Virus record (IMG/VR): IMGVR_UViG_3300017752_000010
Coordinates: 1-60,069 of that record
DNA: 60,069 nt
From: a virus
Direction: 5' to 3' (one strand)
Position 1 is the first letter of the stretch; each line of letters starts with the position of its first letter. The notes under the pieces are model-generated. The model was not told where the DNA came from, searched no databases, and worked only from the letters and a program-made list of their open reading frames with translations. This document shows positions 17,201 to 27,293 of the stretch, piece by piece. The position numbers and the translations under genes were made by a program.

Positions 17201-20200
17201 TTCTACCATCTGAGTTATCATGCAAGGCTTGAGATTCAAGCAAAGATAGAGAAAGAACATCTTCAACTCTATCCACGCGTTGCTTAATTTTTAGAATGTC
17301 TTGCATGGTAAATCTTGAATTGTCTTTACTTTCAATACTCACTTCTTGCTCTGCATACCTTACAGCAGGTGGAACAATCATAGTAGATATAAGCATGGAA
17401 TCTTTAGGAATTTCTGGTTCGTTACTTGTTACGCTTGCATTTCCAGGAATAGCTTTAAACTCATTCTTTTCTGTAAGAATAATATTGATTGTTTGACCAC
17501 GGAAAATATCAAAGTCACTACTAAATGTAGTATCTGGTATTACTCTTACGCCCGTGTTTTCAAATTCTCTAAATGTAAATGATAGAGGATTAGAAGCAGT
17601 TGTTGTTACTAACTTTTGTCTCAGTCTAAAATCTACTGTGTTTCTTAAATTAATGCCTGCAAGAGGTTCGCTATTTTTAATAGGCTGAGGTGTATCAAAA
17701 TATCTTGGATCGACATCAAAGAAACCAGCACCTTTATAGGAATCTACATTAAAGTAGAACGATGAATTAGCGTCTGCTTCAAAGTATGAGAAGAAGACTA
17801 CTAAGTCACCATTTGCTGGAGCTGCTACATCAGGTTTTCTAATGATAGAAGAAACATTGTAAGAATTTAATCTTTGTCCATTATCAAAGATATAATTTTC
17901 TGTAACATCAGAACCTTGTACTTTTGAATCAAGTCCAGTATAAGTAACACTTTGAGTAAATGCATCATTTCCTGCTGGGACTTTTACAGTTAAGATTTCA
18001 TTAGCAGTAAATTCATTACCTGTAAGATAAATAACTTCAAGTTTACCAGAATCTCCAGTACCACTTTTTGTGTTGTGATAACCGGTTTGAGAAACTAAAC
18101 TGGAAACTTCATTTTCATCTGGTGTATTTTGTAAAGCAATAATTGCTTTTGTGCCACTGTTCTTACCAGTTAGAATTGTACCTACTGGAATAGCACCACC
18201 ACCTGAGATTGTAACATCAATTTTAGAGAATGAAGCATTTGGAACTGTAGTGCTAGTACCCCATGTATTGTTTGTTGTACCTTGACGAACTCCATAAACT
18301 TTGTAAACATCTGGATAGTAAAGATTGATAATTCTATCAACGGCTGACCAACTAGTATTAATAACGTTTGATCTTGTAATATCGCTAGTATTTCTAATTT
18401 TTAGTGCAGCAAATTTGAGATTTTTCGTGATTTCAGTAGCATCATCAATAATTGCTCTATCGAAAAGACCATTTCTAGCCATTCCACCATTGTTTGAACT
18501 CCACTGCGTATCATTTAGTTGCGGAGTAACAGCAAGGCCACCAGCACCAGACTCGATTGTTGGAGCATTTTTGTAGAGAACTTCAAAGTTGTTATCATAT
18601 GGTTGTACGCTTTCACCACGTCCAGATGAAAGCTCTTGATCTGTAGTACCAAAGAGTGCAGAACCTACATTTTTCAGTGTAGTGATTCCATCAGGACTAT
18701 CTACTGTTGCTGTAAATGCTGCATCTGAATCGCCAGCTGCTAGACCTACAATTTTATTTACTTGAGAGAATTTAAACTGATATGCGCTTTGAATTTTGAC
18801 TTCAGAATCAGCTGATGTAATACCACCAATTTCACCAGTTAATGTAGTACCAGCATCAAAGGTTTTTGATGCATTCACTACTAAGAAACCTTTGCTTCTA
18901 GATAGTCCAGCTACTTTAGCACCTTCAGGTGATTGTGCTGTAGTCCAATCTGAGTCAGCATTGTTTGTACCATTTAGTTTTACAACATAACCTTTTGAAT
19001 TACCAGAACGAACTTCTTGACCTTCAATTAAGCTAGCAGCAATATCCGAGTCAGATGCACCACCAGAAAGATTCACATGCATAAACATTCTAACATCATG
19101 TAGATAAAGATCACCTTTGTTAGAACCTTTATCTCTAAATGCATATGCTCTTGCATAACCAATTGTATTACTTTCTGAATCTTCTAAAGCTAATCTATTT
19201 AGATAAGAGTCAGGACCATTACCAGCTGCACCATCAAAACCAGGCAAAGCTCTATGATTTGCCGATTTTACTTCTACGTACGGTACACCAGTGACTGGAA
19301 TTTTAAAATTATTTACACGTTCTGTTTTTAGCTGTCGAGAAATAGGAACATGTACATCAGTAAGAGATGAAACACGGTAACCATTTACATAACCAATGCC
19401 ATCAGAAAGAACAAGATCAAATGTTTCAGAATCTTCTAAGTTATCTAAAATTTTTGGTGTAAACGGATTTACAACATAACTACCAGATTCTTCTTTTGTT
19501 CTAAGAGCAAGTTGATCATTTAAAGATGCATAAATTGGATTTGGCGAACCGTTTGGATTCGAAGCAGCACCTTTGATTACACCATTTTCTACTTCAATTT
19601 GTTTGTAAAACTGTGGATCAGAACCTTGATCAAGGGTATTTTTAATAACAACTGAAAGAGAATTCTGAAGTCTGTTTGCACCAGGTGCACCTTCATTTGT
19701 GGATCCTCTAGCATTATCAAACAAAGTTGCATCATCATTAGCTGTAATAGCTTGAGATTGAACACTAAATCCAATTGCTGCTGTTGGTTTATGACTCGTG
19801 TTAGAAATTACAACATTTTGTTCTGCAATTCTAGAAAAGAAACCATCAATATAATATACGCCATCTTGAACAATTGCCATAGTAGCATCAGTCACAGAAC
19901 TAAATACATTTACATATGTTTGCGTAAGAGCTGGATTATCTTCGTTTCGTGCATAGACAAAACCCTGATCTGAATCAGTAAATCTCTTTTTGGAAATATA
20001 AGAAAGATAAATTCTACCAGCTTTTGCTGTTCCTGTAATACCTTTAGGTGTTCTAAATACTTTCGCCTTCACATCACCAGCAGCATTAGAAACAATCATT
20101 TCTGAAAAGTCTTCTAACGCACCTTCAATTGAACCAGTAATAGAGTCTGAAAGAGGGAAGTTTACGTTTCCAGTTCCAGATACTAGAGTCATTGCATAAG

Positions 20201-20417
20201 CATCAAAATTCAAAGCAATGTTACCATCAGTAACTTGCGATCCATCTTTGAATACATGGTTACCAAATCTAGTAACTTGCTTTTGTAAGAGAGTTTGTAG
20301 TTGAGTTAATTCTCTTGCTTGTACAGCAAATCCTGGACGAAATAAGACTCTTAAATAGTCTTTTGCTTCATCATAATCATCGAAGTAGGGAGCTACATTT
20401 AGGTTAATAGTTGCCAT
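14226..20417 (-). CDS. Giant DUF4815-type baseplate/tail protein (2063 aa)
   Basis: The 2063-aa protein is the largest in the window. Its N-terminus (LNVAPYFDDYDEAKDYLRVLF, then PGFAVQARELTQLQTLLQKQ and FGNHVFKDGSQV) matches the DUF4815 family found in baseplate regions of T4-like marine phages. The body is beta-rich with repeated Ig-like and fibre-like segments; around residues 1250-1650 are Arg/Thr-rich segments and a jelly-roll-like region. About ten DSD/DSE tripeptides are present, a lower density than its neighbours. It follows gp8 and likely forms a peripheral baseplate or short-tail-fibre-like structure (a gp10/gp12-type role by position). Confidence 0.75.
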   Translation of the reverse strand: MATINLNVAPYFDDYDEAKDYLRVLFRPGFAVQARELTQLQTLLQKQVTRFGNHVFKDGSQVTDGNIALNFDAYAMTLVSGTGNVNFPLSDSITGSIEGALEDFSEMIVSNAAGDVKAKVFRTPKGITGTAKAGRIYLSYISKKRFTDSDQGFVYARNEDNPALTQTYVNVFSSVTDATMAIVQDGVYYIDGFFSRIAEQNVVISNTSHKPTAAIGFSVQSQAITANDDATLFDNARGSTNEGAPGANRLQNSLSVVIKNTLDQGSDPQFYKQIEVENGVIKGAASNPNGSPNPIYASLNDQLALRTKEESGSYVVNPFTPKILDNLEDSETFDLVLSDGIGYVNGYRVSSLTDVHVPISRQLKTERVNNFKIPVTGVPYVEVKSANHRALPGFDGAAGNGPDSYLNRLALEDSESNTIGYARAYAFRDKGSNKGDLYLHDVRMFMHVNLSGGASDSDIAASLIEGQEVRSGNSKGYVVKLNGTNNADSDWTTAQSPEGAKVAGLSRSKGFLVVNASKTFDAGTTLTGEIGGITSADSEVKIQSAYQFKFSQVNKIVGLAAGDSDAAFTATVDSPDGITTLKNVGSALFGTTDQELSSGRGESVQPYDNNFEVLYKNAPTIESGAGGLAVTPQLNDTQWSSNNGGMARNGLFDRAIIDDATEITKNLKFAALKIRNTSDITRSNVINTSWSAVDRIINLYYPDVYKVYGVRQGTTNNTWGTSTTVPNASFSKIDVTISGGGAIPVGTILTGKNSGTKAIIALQNTPDENEVSSLVSQTGYHNTKSGTGDSGKLEVIYLTGNEFTANEILTVKVPAGNDAFTQSVTYTGLDSKVQGSDVTENYIFDNGQRLNSYNVSSIIRKPDVAAPANGDLVVFFSYFEADANSSFYFNVDSYKGAGFFDVDPRYFDTPQPIKNSEPLAGINLRNTVDFRLRQKLVTTTASNPLSFTFREFENTGVRVIPDTTFSSDFDIFRGQTINIILTEKNEFKAIPGNASVTSNEPEIPKDSMLISTMIVPPAVRYAEQEVSIESKDNSRFTMQDILKIKQRVDRVEDVLSLSLLESQALHDNSDGRTKSGFIVDDFSDENARSDFGDPNFRASIDSQQKTLYPLSVDSFFNVQKVDNGTNIDEYYLNQTPGYIVKSYDQEEVLSQTFASETIRINPYNTWIYAGDLNLDPPQDYWKDDSRRVVSGHVVDRTSFGGGIESVPESVFNNLRSTSTQVAGSAKESTSYQWAGTTKTSTSYMFRSREDISRAAVRRKFGVVKFTNSQGSRQRVKITQKIRAGKKINTTRASFADERTIKTEFRTKEVRAIDDAFMRSITVKFDVQGMRPNVPLKVEFDGVDVTRFVQQTPFDPTATTREYGALGSLTSDNIGELRGRFTIPANTFKTGVKRFIITDLDGANTTFAAGSFTSRGYFDVGEMVSVRAQTIRNNVTIARNSTNVSRVESTTAKYEDPIAQAFTLPLDAGSNPNNFDPNIDAPRRTGSFITSVDVWLGFVDTRDLQNQVQCQIRNMINGYPGPEIIANSRVTVSKSNENLTTPTVETNFRFDAPCYIEAYKEYCIVLLTPSDKTTAWTAVQGQNDVITGGKIDQQPNVGGYYGSFFKSQNNSTWTADQNRDMKFKVYRANFGTEDASITFKDTNNFYANPIGQTYDGLALETFENSHFVKVYHENHGMYGPNDTHQVRILGAQGNNLFPSSNDSEDARFNSASNLNGIPVTLINNVDGISNLTSTASGKTHNVKYATKDSYFIDLSEADSEQSYVSWRKGVKAGKGGGTNTVATSNIQFDRVKTNISPVLFDGTNATSEIKTTSGSIVDVRPASNKYGYNTNSIYYQNPNIKTDFAEADVDEFVDFNFPQIVQNTLNKTNTSDFENKLTFTNTNEYLSPIVRVDAMSTMFTEKYVVGDFITDSELETGFTTTQVTVADSENVHNEFISYIAAVQNNKEFAQYITNEVELEVPANQLKVLFDADMEPGSELIVQYKARPVGDNTPFEDFDWQTFPRNQAVNETNFDSFPSSSDFVEYSLIEEVAEEFEAFKIKIIFKVQNESFIPAIKDLRIIAVI

Positions 20418-20441
20418 TGTTATCCATCTTTATATTTTTTA

Positions 20442-20449
20442 TATTTATT
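20442..20449 (-). promoter_or_regulatory. T4-late-like promoter motif AATAAATA
   Basis: On the minus strand AATAAATA lies 25 bases upstream of the ATG of the 2063-aa gene and overlaps the stop codon of gp8. Spacing here is compatible with a normal late promoter and leader (AAGATGGATAAC before the ATG). Confidence 0.4.
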
Positions 20450-21849
20450 TAGAATTTTAGGATGATATTCAAAGATTCAATCTGATCATCATCTCTTGAT
20501 AAAGCATTTTCTAAATAATCAACAGTAAGAACTTGACCACTGTTAAATCTTATTTCTTGTGCAAATTTCTTTGAAATCGTATTATCGTGACTCGTGCTTG
20601 TCAATAAGTCACTATCGTTAAAGTTTTTCTCTAGTTTACCTACATTTAAATAGTAAAGAGTATTACCTGAAGAAGCTACTGGTTTTCCAGCAAAGTCACT
20701 ATCGCCTGACTTATAGAAAATACTATTGTCATCAAAAAGTGATTGACTATTTAAAGTCACTTTATTAGCAATAGTGTAATATTCTTCAGAAGCAATTTTT
20801 TGTGTGTTTTTATCTACAGGATTTTTAATAACACCAATCATTGAGAAATCATTTTGAGCAATGTTTTTAAAATCACCAGACTCAGGAATAGCTCTTGATG
20901 TAAGCATTACATTAAATGCTTTAAGTTCATCAGGAGCATTACTAGCATGACCTTCACTAGGAGCGATATCAGCTTTGAATATTGTGTATGCTGTTTGATC
21001 TGAATCAGAGTCATCATAAGCTACAGGAATAGCTGTGTAACCCTTACCTGGTTGATCTACTTGAAACTGCCATTTTAAATCGCTATCATTATTTCTAGTC
21101 GCAGTTCCTAAAAATTCTTGTGTAACGCTACTTCCAGTACCATCTCTTAAACGAAGCGGTATAGAAGTCTTATTAGTAAAGTTTCTAATATCTGAATCAT
21201 TTGCAACAGGGTTAATTCTAATATTCCAAACTCCGCCTACAACAGCACTATTTTGAGCTTGGAGTTGATCGTATTTTGCCGTACCACTTGTTGTGCTTTG
21301 AGCATCAGTAGTAGTAATTTTTTCTGGAACAGGCATATATGTATTATTCAAGAAAAGAATCGATTCTGAATTTGTAATAGTGTACATATACTGCCACCAG
21401 TGATTATCAACTGTTTTGAAAGCAGTGGAAGAAATACCAGTTGGTGGAACAGTAGAAACAGCGTTTGGCGCGAATAAACATTTATAAACATTTTGACGTG
21501 GTACACCCTGAACAACTTCAGTTGACAATACATAGAAGTCGCTATCAGTAGTTACAGTATCATACCAACCAATATACTTTTTATTCTTAGACCAATTCTT
21601 TCTTGGTATAACTCTTGATACGCCACCAGGTAAAACACGGTGCATAGTAACAATATTTCTATATACTTGCACAAGATCTGAATCAGTAATTTCTTCAGAC
21701 AAATCACTATCAGCAAATGGATATGCGGTTTGATCTGAATACGCTACATAGATGTAAAAAGTATCATCGTTTGTCGTATCACGAATTAAATCACGGATGC
21801 CGCCTGAAAGTGCGGATTTTATAGATGTTGTAAATTTACCAATAGACAT
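20449..21849 (-). CDS. 8: Baseplate wedge protein gp8-like
   Basis: The 466-aa protein aligns by eye with T4 gp8 (334 aa): a DDTFYIYVAYS strand, TAYPFADSD, then NIVTMHRVLPGGVSRVIPRKNW corresponding to the gp8 segment ending in VIPRRDW, and the HWWQYMYTIT motif. gp8 is a dimeric wedge subunit that binds gp7, gp10 and gp6. The additional 130 residues are largely in DSD-containing stretches (about a dozen tripeptides), several of them in loops that are shorter in T4. Confidence 0.82.
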   Translation of the reverse strand: MSIGKFTTSIKSALSGGIRDLIRDTTNDDTFYIYVAYSDQTAYPFADSDLSEEITDSDLVQVYRNIVTMHRVLPGGVSRVIPRKNWSKNKKYIGWYDTVTTDSDFYVLSTEVVQGVPRQNVYKCLFAPNAVSTVPPTGISSTAFKTVDNHWWQYMYTITNSESILFLNNTYMPVPEKITTTDAQSTTSGTAKYDQLQAQNSAVVGGVWNIRINPVANDSDIRNFTNKTSIPLRLRDGTGSSVTQEFLGTATRNNDSDLKWQFQVDQPGKGYTAIPVAYDDSDSDQTAYTIFKADIAPSEGHASNAPDELKAFNVMLTSRAIPESGDFKNIAQNDFSMIGVIKNPVDKNTQKIASEEYYTIANKVTLNSQSLFDDNSIFYKSGDSDFAGKPVASSGNTLYYLNVGKLEKNFNDSDLLTSTSHDNTISKKFAQEIRFNSGQVLTVDYLENALSRDDDQIESLNIILKF

Positions 21850-21852
21850 TAA

Positions 21853-24800
21853 TTATTTTCTCTTCTTATCCAAAGGATACCGAATCACAGAGTCACTATC
21901 TAAGATTTGAACTGTAGTATTTATTCCAGTCAGGTAATATGGCTGAATTACTGGCATAGAAGTGGTGTTTTCTGAATCACCATAAATGCCAAAAGCTTTC
22001 TTAGAATGAGGTGCTTTTCTAGTTACAAATTTTGTAACTCTTCTTTGTTCATCTAATCTATACTTATTACGAATTCTAGATTCAGGAGCTAACTTGTCCG
22101 AATCATAATCTGAATCAGAATAATCATTAGAAATATTCATTCTAGAAGCATAGTCGCCTACAATTTGCCAACCTGTAGAAATGTCTGAATCTCGATTACT
22201 ATTAAAATTATTATACTTTGCTTCGTAAGCTTCAAGATCATAAAGTGTTTCACGACCATCTATAAACGACAGTCTTTTTTCAAGATAAAGAGCTTCATTT
22301 AGTTCTTTAGCTTTTTTCTGCTGCAATTCAACTTTTCTATTTTTAGCTGAATCAAAAGTAATAGAATCACTATCGCTATCTTTGACTTTATCATATTTTA
22401 CTTTACTAAATGGATTCTTAACAGCATCCCATCTAATAAAAGTTTCGTTAGTAAGATCAGAATCGTATGCTCTAATAAAACTTAAATCTTCATATGCAGT
22501 TTTTACAAGAACAATTGCATTTCTATTTTCATAACGGCTTGTGCTATAAAGACTTGGCTTATAATAAGTTTTAGAATTTGTTGAAATATAAGTTGGATCA
22601 GTATCATAGCTTTGAGTTGAAATCGACCGCATAAAGAAATCAGAATCAATTCCAGATCTTAAAGCCCAACCATTAGAATTTGCTTGGTTGTCTTTTGAAT
22701 TTCTATAAAAATACATAGTGTAATTGTCGTATTCTGAATCACTATCAAAGTTATTTACAATATCACTATAATGACCTTCACTATCGAATACTGTCCATTC
22801 ACTATGTATCAAACCAACTGGCTCATAATCAAACCAAGCATTACCATGTTGACCAATCTCTACACTGCTAGCAGCTTGTCTTGTGTAGTCAGCAGTCAAA
22901 AGAGTACCTGTTGCGTCATTAGTTAAAGAAACTAAATTGTATGGATTTGATTCAAATGTAACACTATCAGAAAGTACAACTTGTCCAAGTCGTGATGCAT
23001 CATCGTAAAAATCATCATCAGCATCAAAGGTAAATGATAGTTCTTCAATATCAGTTTGACCTTGTACTACATCAGTTGACAAACTGATATTTTGATTAGA
23101 GTTAACATTTAACTCTCCAAACAACTGTAAACCAGCCGGATGAAGTGTAGTTTTTACTTTACCTTTCCAATCTTTAATTGGCAAGCTAGACTGAATAATG
23201 TAAGAAAATTCAGAAATTGTAAAGTTGTCTCTAATTACTCCACCAGAAACAGAACTTAAAAAACCAGATTCATCTAGATATCTTTTTTGTGTAAGAGAAA
23301 CTGTATTGAATGTCGTCTTCAGCTCTGGCGAAGAATATCTTGTTACAACGTTAGATATTGGAAAAGTTTCTGGAGTTAGAACTTGACCATTTTCAGGACT
23401 AATTCTTGCTATTCTAAGGATAGAAAATTGTTTATTATCATAGAATGAGATATCAGAAATATTTGGAAAAAGTAAATCACTATCACCACTTGATCCATTG
23501 GATTTAGCATTTTGAACGCGCGAGATAGTGTAAGATCTTGAATCAGCAGATTTAGAACTAATTACACCGCCATATCCTGTTCCAGTAAACTTACCAATGC
23601 TATAATTACCAGCATTTTCTGAATCTGCTTCTCTAGGCGAAACAATAACTTCAGTGCTATACTGAACTGAAAGATCTGAATCATTAAAAGATTTTAATCC
23701 TAACTGATCAAAGTGAAAATCATCTAATCTATAAAGACTTGGCTGATCAATAGTAACAGTAAATACATAATGTTTTTTAAGACCAGTTAAATCACTATCA
23801 GAATCGACTGTAACTACTGCTCCAGCCCCAAGATTATTAACAAAATCTGAATCAGCCAAATATCTTTGAATAATAATCGGATTTCTAGATTCAGTATCTA
23901 GACCATCAATATCAGAATCTGAAAAAGTTTTAAATTGGAATTGAAAGTTTTCCGAATCCCATTTAACAGGTAATTGAATGTTACCAATTGTTGTTCTAGA
24001 ACCTGAATTGCCAAAGGCATAATCACTATCATAGAAAAATTTAATTTTTACTAGTTCACTATCATTTTCGAAACTTTGCGTTTGAGCATCAGGTTCAAAG
24101 TACTGAAACTCAACAATTGAACCAACGGTGATGTCTTCATTTTGAGCAATATCAAAAGAGATAGGTGCAAAGATTTGTGGAACACCTAATTCATCTGAAT
24201 CAAAAAAGCCTGAATTTGTAATTGATAGATTTTGAATTGCGCCAACACTTTCAGACCAACCAGCAACACTAGCACCAGAACCAGTAGCAGTTCTAACAAA
24301 TGCTTGAGGTACAGTAGTATATGCTCCACCTTGGTTAATTGGAATAGAAGTATCTACAAAATCATCTGATAAATAACCATTGTTATTTGCACCAGTTCTA
24401 GCATTAACACCATCAATTTGAGTAATAGCACCTTGTAAATCTACTGCAGTAATAACAGCAATAGCTCCAGCACCAAGTCTGGAATCTTCATTTATGAATT
24501 CAATTGTATCATTTACACGGTAATTAAGACCTCTATTTCTAATAAAGATTCTTTCGATAGCACCAGTAGAAATTTGGTCAACAGATACATTAATATCTTC
24601 TTTGTCATCAGTAACTGAGATTAAATCTCCAACTCTCATTCCTGAAGATTTACCTACAACCTCCATAGAACTTACGTGACTAAGAATTTTTATGCCTACA
24701 TTTTTTGTATTGTCAATAGGATCTCTTAAGATATATTCAGAACCTCTTGAAAGACTATTCATAATTGTTGTAGAATCAGGCAATTGACTTAGAATTAAAG

Positions 24801-25443
24801 TTAAAACTGGTTGAAATTCGTTTTCAGATCCAGAAAAATTTGTTCTTCTAATAACACCTTCATAAGTACCATCAACAACAACAAGCGATTGAGAACCTTC
24901 ACTATCAACAGCATCAGAATCTAGTCTAATTGTAGCAAGTTCATACGTAAAATCTTCTAGTTTTTCAGCGTTATTGGTGATTGAAACTTTGATTTGCGCA
25001 AAGTTAACATACAATCCTTCGGAAGCTTGAATAATTTGATCTTTAGGTTCAAAGACATCAATTTTTTCGCCATACAATAAAGCAAAAAGCAATTCATAAG
25101 ATTTAGGTGTACCTTTTGACAGGTAAATATCTCTTACCTTATTTAGCAAAAATGCATCTGTTACAGCATTACCAGCAATATCAATTGGAATTAACTGTCT
25201 TTGAAAGTGAACTACAAAATCATCTAGTGTTGTGTAAACATCGATGTGTTTTTCAGCTTCAGCAATAAGAGTACCAGCATTTGGATTTCTTTTATATCTG
25301 TTTTTTACACTAGATGAATCACTATCACTGGAAGCTTCCAAATATTCGTAATACGCTTCAAAGAATGTTTGAAACATCGGATGATCTGAACGAATAAAGT
25401 CAGGAAGTAAATCCTTGACTAATGGAAGTATATTTTTTGCCAT
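21853..25443 (-). CDS. 7: Large baseplate wedge protein, gp7-like (1196 aa)
   Basis: The 1196-aa protein starts MAKNILPLVKDLLPDFIRSD, then FFEAYYEYLE, a helix and VHFQRQLIPID, and IYLSKGTPKSYELLFALLYG, a conserved N-terminal domain of baseplate wedge initiators in T4-like phages. Its place between gp6 and gp8 is that of gene 7 (T4 gp7 is 1032 aa). It has the highest count of DSD/DSE tripeptides in the window, about twenty-five, with compound forms such as NNFDSDSEYDN, YSDSDYDSDK and KDSDSDSIT. gp7 binding is expected with gp10 and gp8. Confidence 0.75.
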   Translation of the reverse strand: MAKNILPLVKDLLPDFIRSDHPMFQTFFEAYYEYLEASSDSDSSSVKNRYKRNPNAGTLIAEAEKHIDVYTTLDDFVVHFQRQLIPIDIAGNAVTDAFLLNKVRDIYLSKGTPKSYELLFALLYGEKIDVFEPKDQIIQASEGLYVNFAQIKVSITNNAEKLEDFTYELATIRLDSDAVDSEGSQSLVVVDGTYEGVIRRTNFSGSENEFQPVLTLILSQLPDSTTIMNSLSRGSEYILRDPIDNTKNVGIKILSHVSSMEVVGKSSGMRVGDLISVTDDKEDINVSVDQISTGAIERIFIRNRGLNYRVNDTIEFINEDSRLGAGAIAVITAVDLQGAITQIDGVNARTGANNNGYLSDDFVDTSIPINQGGAYTTVPQAFVRTATGSGASVAGWSESVGAIQNLSITNSGFFDSDELGVPQIFAPISFDIAQNEDITVGSIVEFQYFEPDAQTQSFENDSELVKIKFFYDSDYAFGNSGSRTTIGNIQLPVKWDSENFQFQFKTFSDSDIDGLDTESRNPIIIQRYLADSDFVNNLGAGAVVTVDSDSDLTGLKKHYVFTVTIDQPSLYRLDDFHFDQLGLKSFNDSDLSVQYSTEVIVSPREADSENAGNYSIGKFTGTGYGGVISSKSADSRSYTISRVQNAKSNGSSGDSDLLFPNISDISFYDNKQFSILRIARISPENGQVLTPETFPISNVVTRYSSPELKTTFNTVSLTQKRYLDESGFLSSVSGGVIRDNFTISEFSYIIQSSLPIKDWKGKVKTTLHPAGLQLFGELNVNSNQNISLSTDVVQGQTDIEELSFTFDADDDFYDDASRLGQVVLSDSVTFESNPYNLVSLTNDATGTLLTADYTRQAASSVEIGQHGNAWFDYEPVGLIHSEWTVFDSEGHYSDIVNNFDSDSEYDNYTMYFYRNSKDNQANSNGWALRSGIDSDFFMRSISTQSYDTDPTYISTNSKTYYKPSLYSTSRYENRNAIVLVKTAYEDLSFIRAYDSDLTNETFIRWDAVKNPFSKVKYDKVKDSDSDSITFDSAKNRKVELQQKKAKELNEALYLEKRLSFIDGRETLYDLEAYEAKYNNFNSNRDSDISTGWQIVGDYASRMNISNDYSDSDYDSDKLAPESRIRNKYRLDEQRRVTKFVTRKAPHSKKAFGIYGDSENTTSMPVIQPYYLTGINTTVQILDSDSVIRYPLDKKRK

Positions 25444-25445
25444 TA

Positions 25446-27287
25446 TTATTTAGCTCTACTTACGTTATATGTTGCCAAGGCTTCTTTATCATCTTGGCTA
25501 ATTGCTCTTGCTGTAGAATCACCAATAGACATTTGAAGTAAATAGTTATCTTTTGCTTCTACATCAAAAGACTCTGGAATTACTATAATACCAATTTTAC
25601 CATCTTGCGGGTCAAAGTCACTGATTTCAACTTCACCAGTAGTGTAGTTAATAGATCCTGCACTTGAATTTACTACAATTTTATCACCTTCAACTATATC
25701 AACTAAAAGCAAAGTACCTCTACCATCATCTAATAATTGAGATTGATTAGCTCTACCCTGTCTCTTAAATAAAGTGCTTGCAAGTACTGCACCTTGAGAA
25801 GCTTCTCCAGCATAAGTTACTTCGTGTAATCTATTACCAAAAGAAAATTCTGGAACATCTAAAATTCCATCTTTAGCAACTACATCAAATCTTAAATTAA
25901 TTCTTGGGTTTGCTGAAGTGATAGCAGTGTCAAGATTTAAAATTTCAGTAGTTAGTTTGGAAACTTGAAAACTTTTTAAGAAATCGCCGATGTAAGTAGT
26001 ATTCAATGTGTTATAAAGTGCGTTAACTTGAGCTACTAAATTTTCAGGTGTGCCATTCAAATTAGATGGATCATATTGAATTACAGTTTTAGCAATAACC
26101 TTAATAATATTTGGATCAACAATTTCAGGTCTAACTGTAACGAGATTAAACTTAGATAAAATATCTCGGGTAATGGTCAACTTTGCTTGTTCTGTTAGTT
26201 TATCTGCATTTTTAGGTTTAATTGAAAAGAAAACCTTGCCTGGTTTTCCAACTTTTTCTCCACCATAAACACTGATTGTCTGAATATCTGAATAGTTTTG
26301 TTTTAAAATAGTTTCATAATCTTTTTCTGTAACAGCTCTAAACTGCGATTGAAACCAATTTGGAGCGTTATCTTTAATTTCTCTAATAGATTCAGGTTCA
26401 GATCCACCTTCAGCAATGGTTGAAGAAGCAATAGTGAAATCACCAGTAGTAGGTGCGACACCGTTTGCGGCTGAACCACTTGTTACAAGATACGAAACCA
26501 AAATCTCTTCACCAACTTGTAGTTTCTTACCAATAACGCCATTACCAAATCTCAGTCTGTAGTTTCCATCACTAACTTCTTCTAAAAAGTAGATAGTACT
26601 CTCATCGTTTATCGATGTGATGCCTTGTTCTGATGGGCTTACTTGTGTATACTTTACAGCGTTTGAATAAGTACTAGCAGATCCACTCGTAAAAGTGTCT
26701 TCTTGAGGATTTACAAGAACAGTAAGTGTGCTAGTATCTACATTTGCATTATTGATTTCAAATACAGGAAATTCTTCTCTAACATTATCTACAATAAATC
26801 TCTGAGTAATTGGCGTGCCTTCATAAACTGAAACTTTAATAGTCTTTTCAGTTCCTACTGGATCAGTATCATCAAACTGAAGAGTGTTACTATCTAAAGG
26901 AAAGAATCTAAATGTTGTAGTTCCAGAAGATGCCGTAAATGTAGAATATGCTGGAATCGTAACAAAGTTAGAAGAAGCTTTTTGAACTGACAAACTAAGA
27001 GTAGAAGTAGCAGAAGTTGCACTGCGTGGTGTGTAGTTCAGCATTCTTGCAATTGATACTACATTTTTTCGAAGCAATGCGCTATCAAGGAACATCTCAT
27101 TTACCAAGAAATTTGCTGTAAGATTATTATAGTGGGTGTTGTAAGCAAGAACATCCATCAACAAATTTAAACTTGATCCAGTGAATTCATAATCTTGGAA
27201 TTCTGGTCTATTTTTAAAATATCTTACTAGATCAGATTTAATATCATCAAAATCTAGGTTTGCGATTACAGGTCTGTTATCAGCCAT
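25446..27287 (-). CDS. 6: Baseplate wedge protein gp6-like (baseplate J family)
   Basis: The 613-aa protein matches T4 gp6 (660 aa): NLDFDDIKSDLVRYFKNRPEF, then YNTHYNNLTANFLVNEMFLD and a NYTPRSA segment at the N-terminus, the middle YFLEEVSDGNYRLRFGNGVIG (baseplate J-like core), and FRAVTEKDYETILKQ. gp6 dimers form the iris-like ring of the inner baseplate. No DSD or DSE tripeptide is present, in sharp contrast with the gp7-like protein next to it. Gene order gp25-gp6-gp7-gp8 follows the T4 order. Confidence 0.9.
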   Translation of the reverse strand: MADNRPVIANLDFDDIKSDLVRYFKNRPEFQDYEFTGSSLNLLMDVLAYNTHYNNLTANFLVNEMFLDSALLRKNVVSIARMLNYTPRSATSATSTLSLSVQKASSNFVTIPAYSTFTASSGTTTFRFFPLDSNTLQFDDTDPVGTEKTIKVSVYEGTPITQRFIVDNVREEFPVFEINNANVDTSTLTVLVNPQEDTFTSGSASTYSNAVKYTQVSPSEQGITSINDESTIYFLEEVSDGNYRLRFGNGVIGKKLQVGEEILVSYLVTSGSAANGVAPTTGDFTIASSTIAEGGSEPESIREIKDNAPNWFQSQFRAVTEKDYETILKQNYSDIQTISVYGGEKVGKPGKVFFSIKPKNADKLTEQAKLTITRDILSKFNLVTVRPEIVDPNIIKVIAKTVIQYDPSNLNGTPENLVAQVNALYNTLNTTYIGDFLKSFQVSKLTTEILNLDTAITSANPRINLRFDVVAKDGILDVPEFSFGNRLHEVTYAGEASQGAVLASTLFKRQGRANQSQLLDDGRGTLLLVDIVEGDKIVVNSSAGSINYTTGEVEISDFDPQDGKIGIIVIPESFDVEAKDNYLLQMSIGDSTARAISQDDKEALATYNVSRAK

Positions 27288-27293
27288 TTTTAT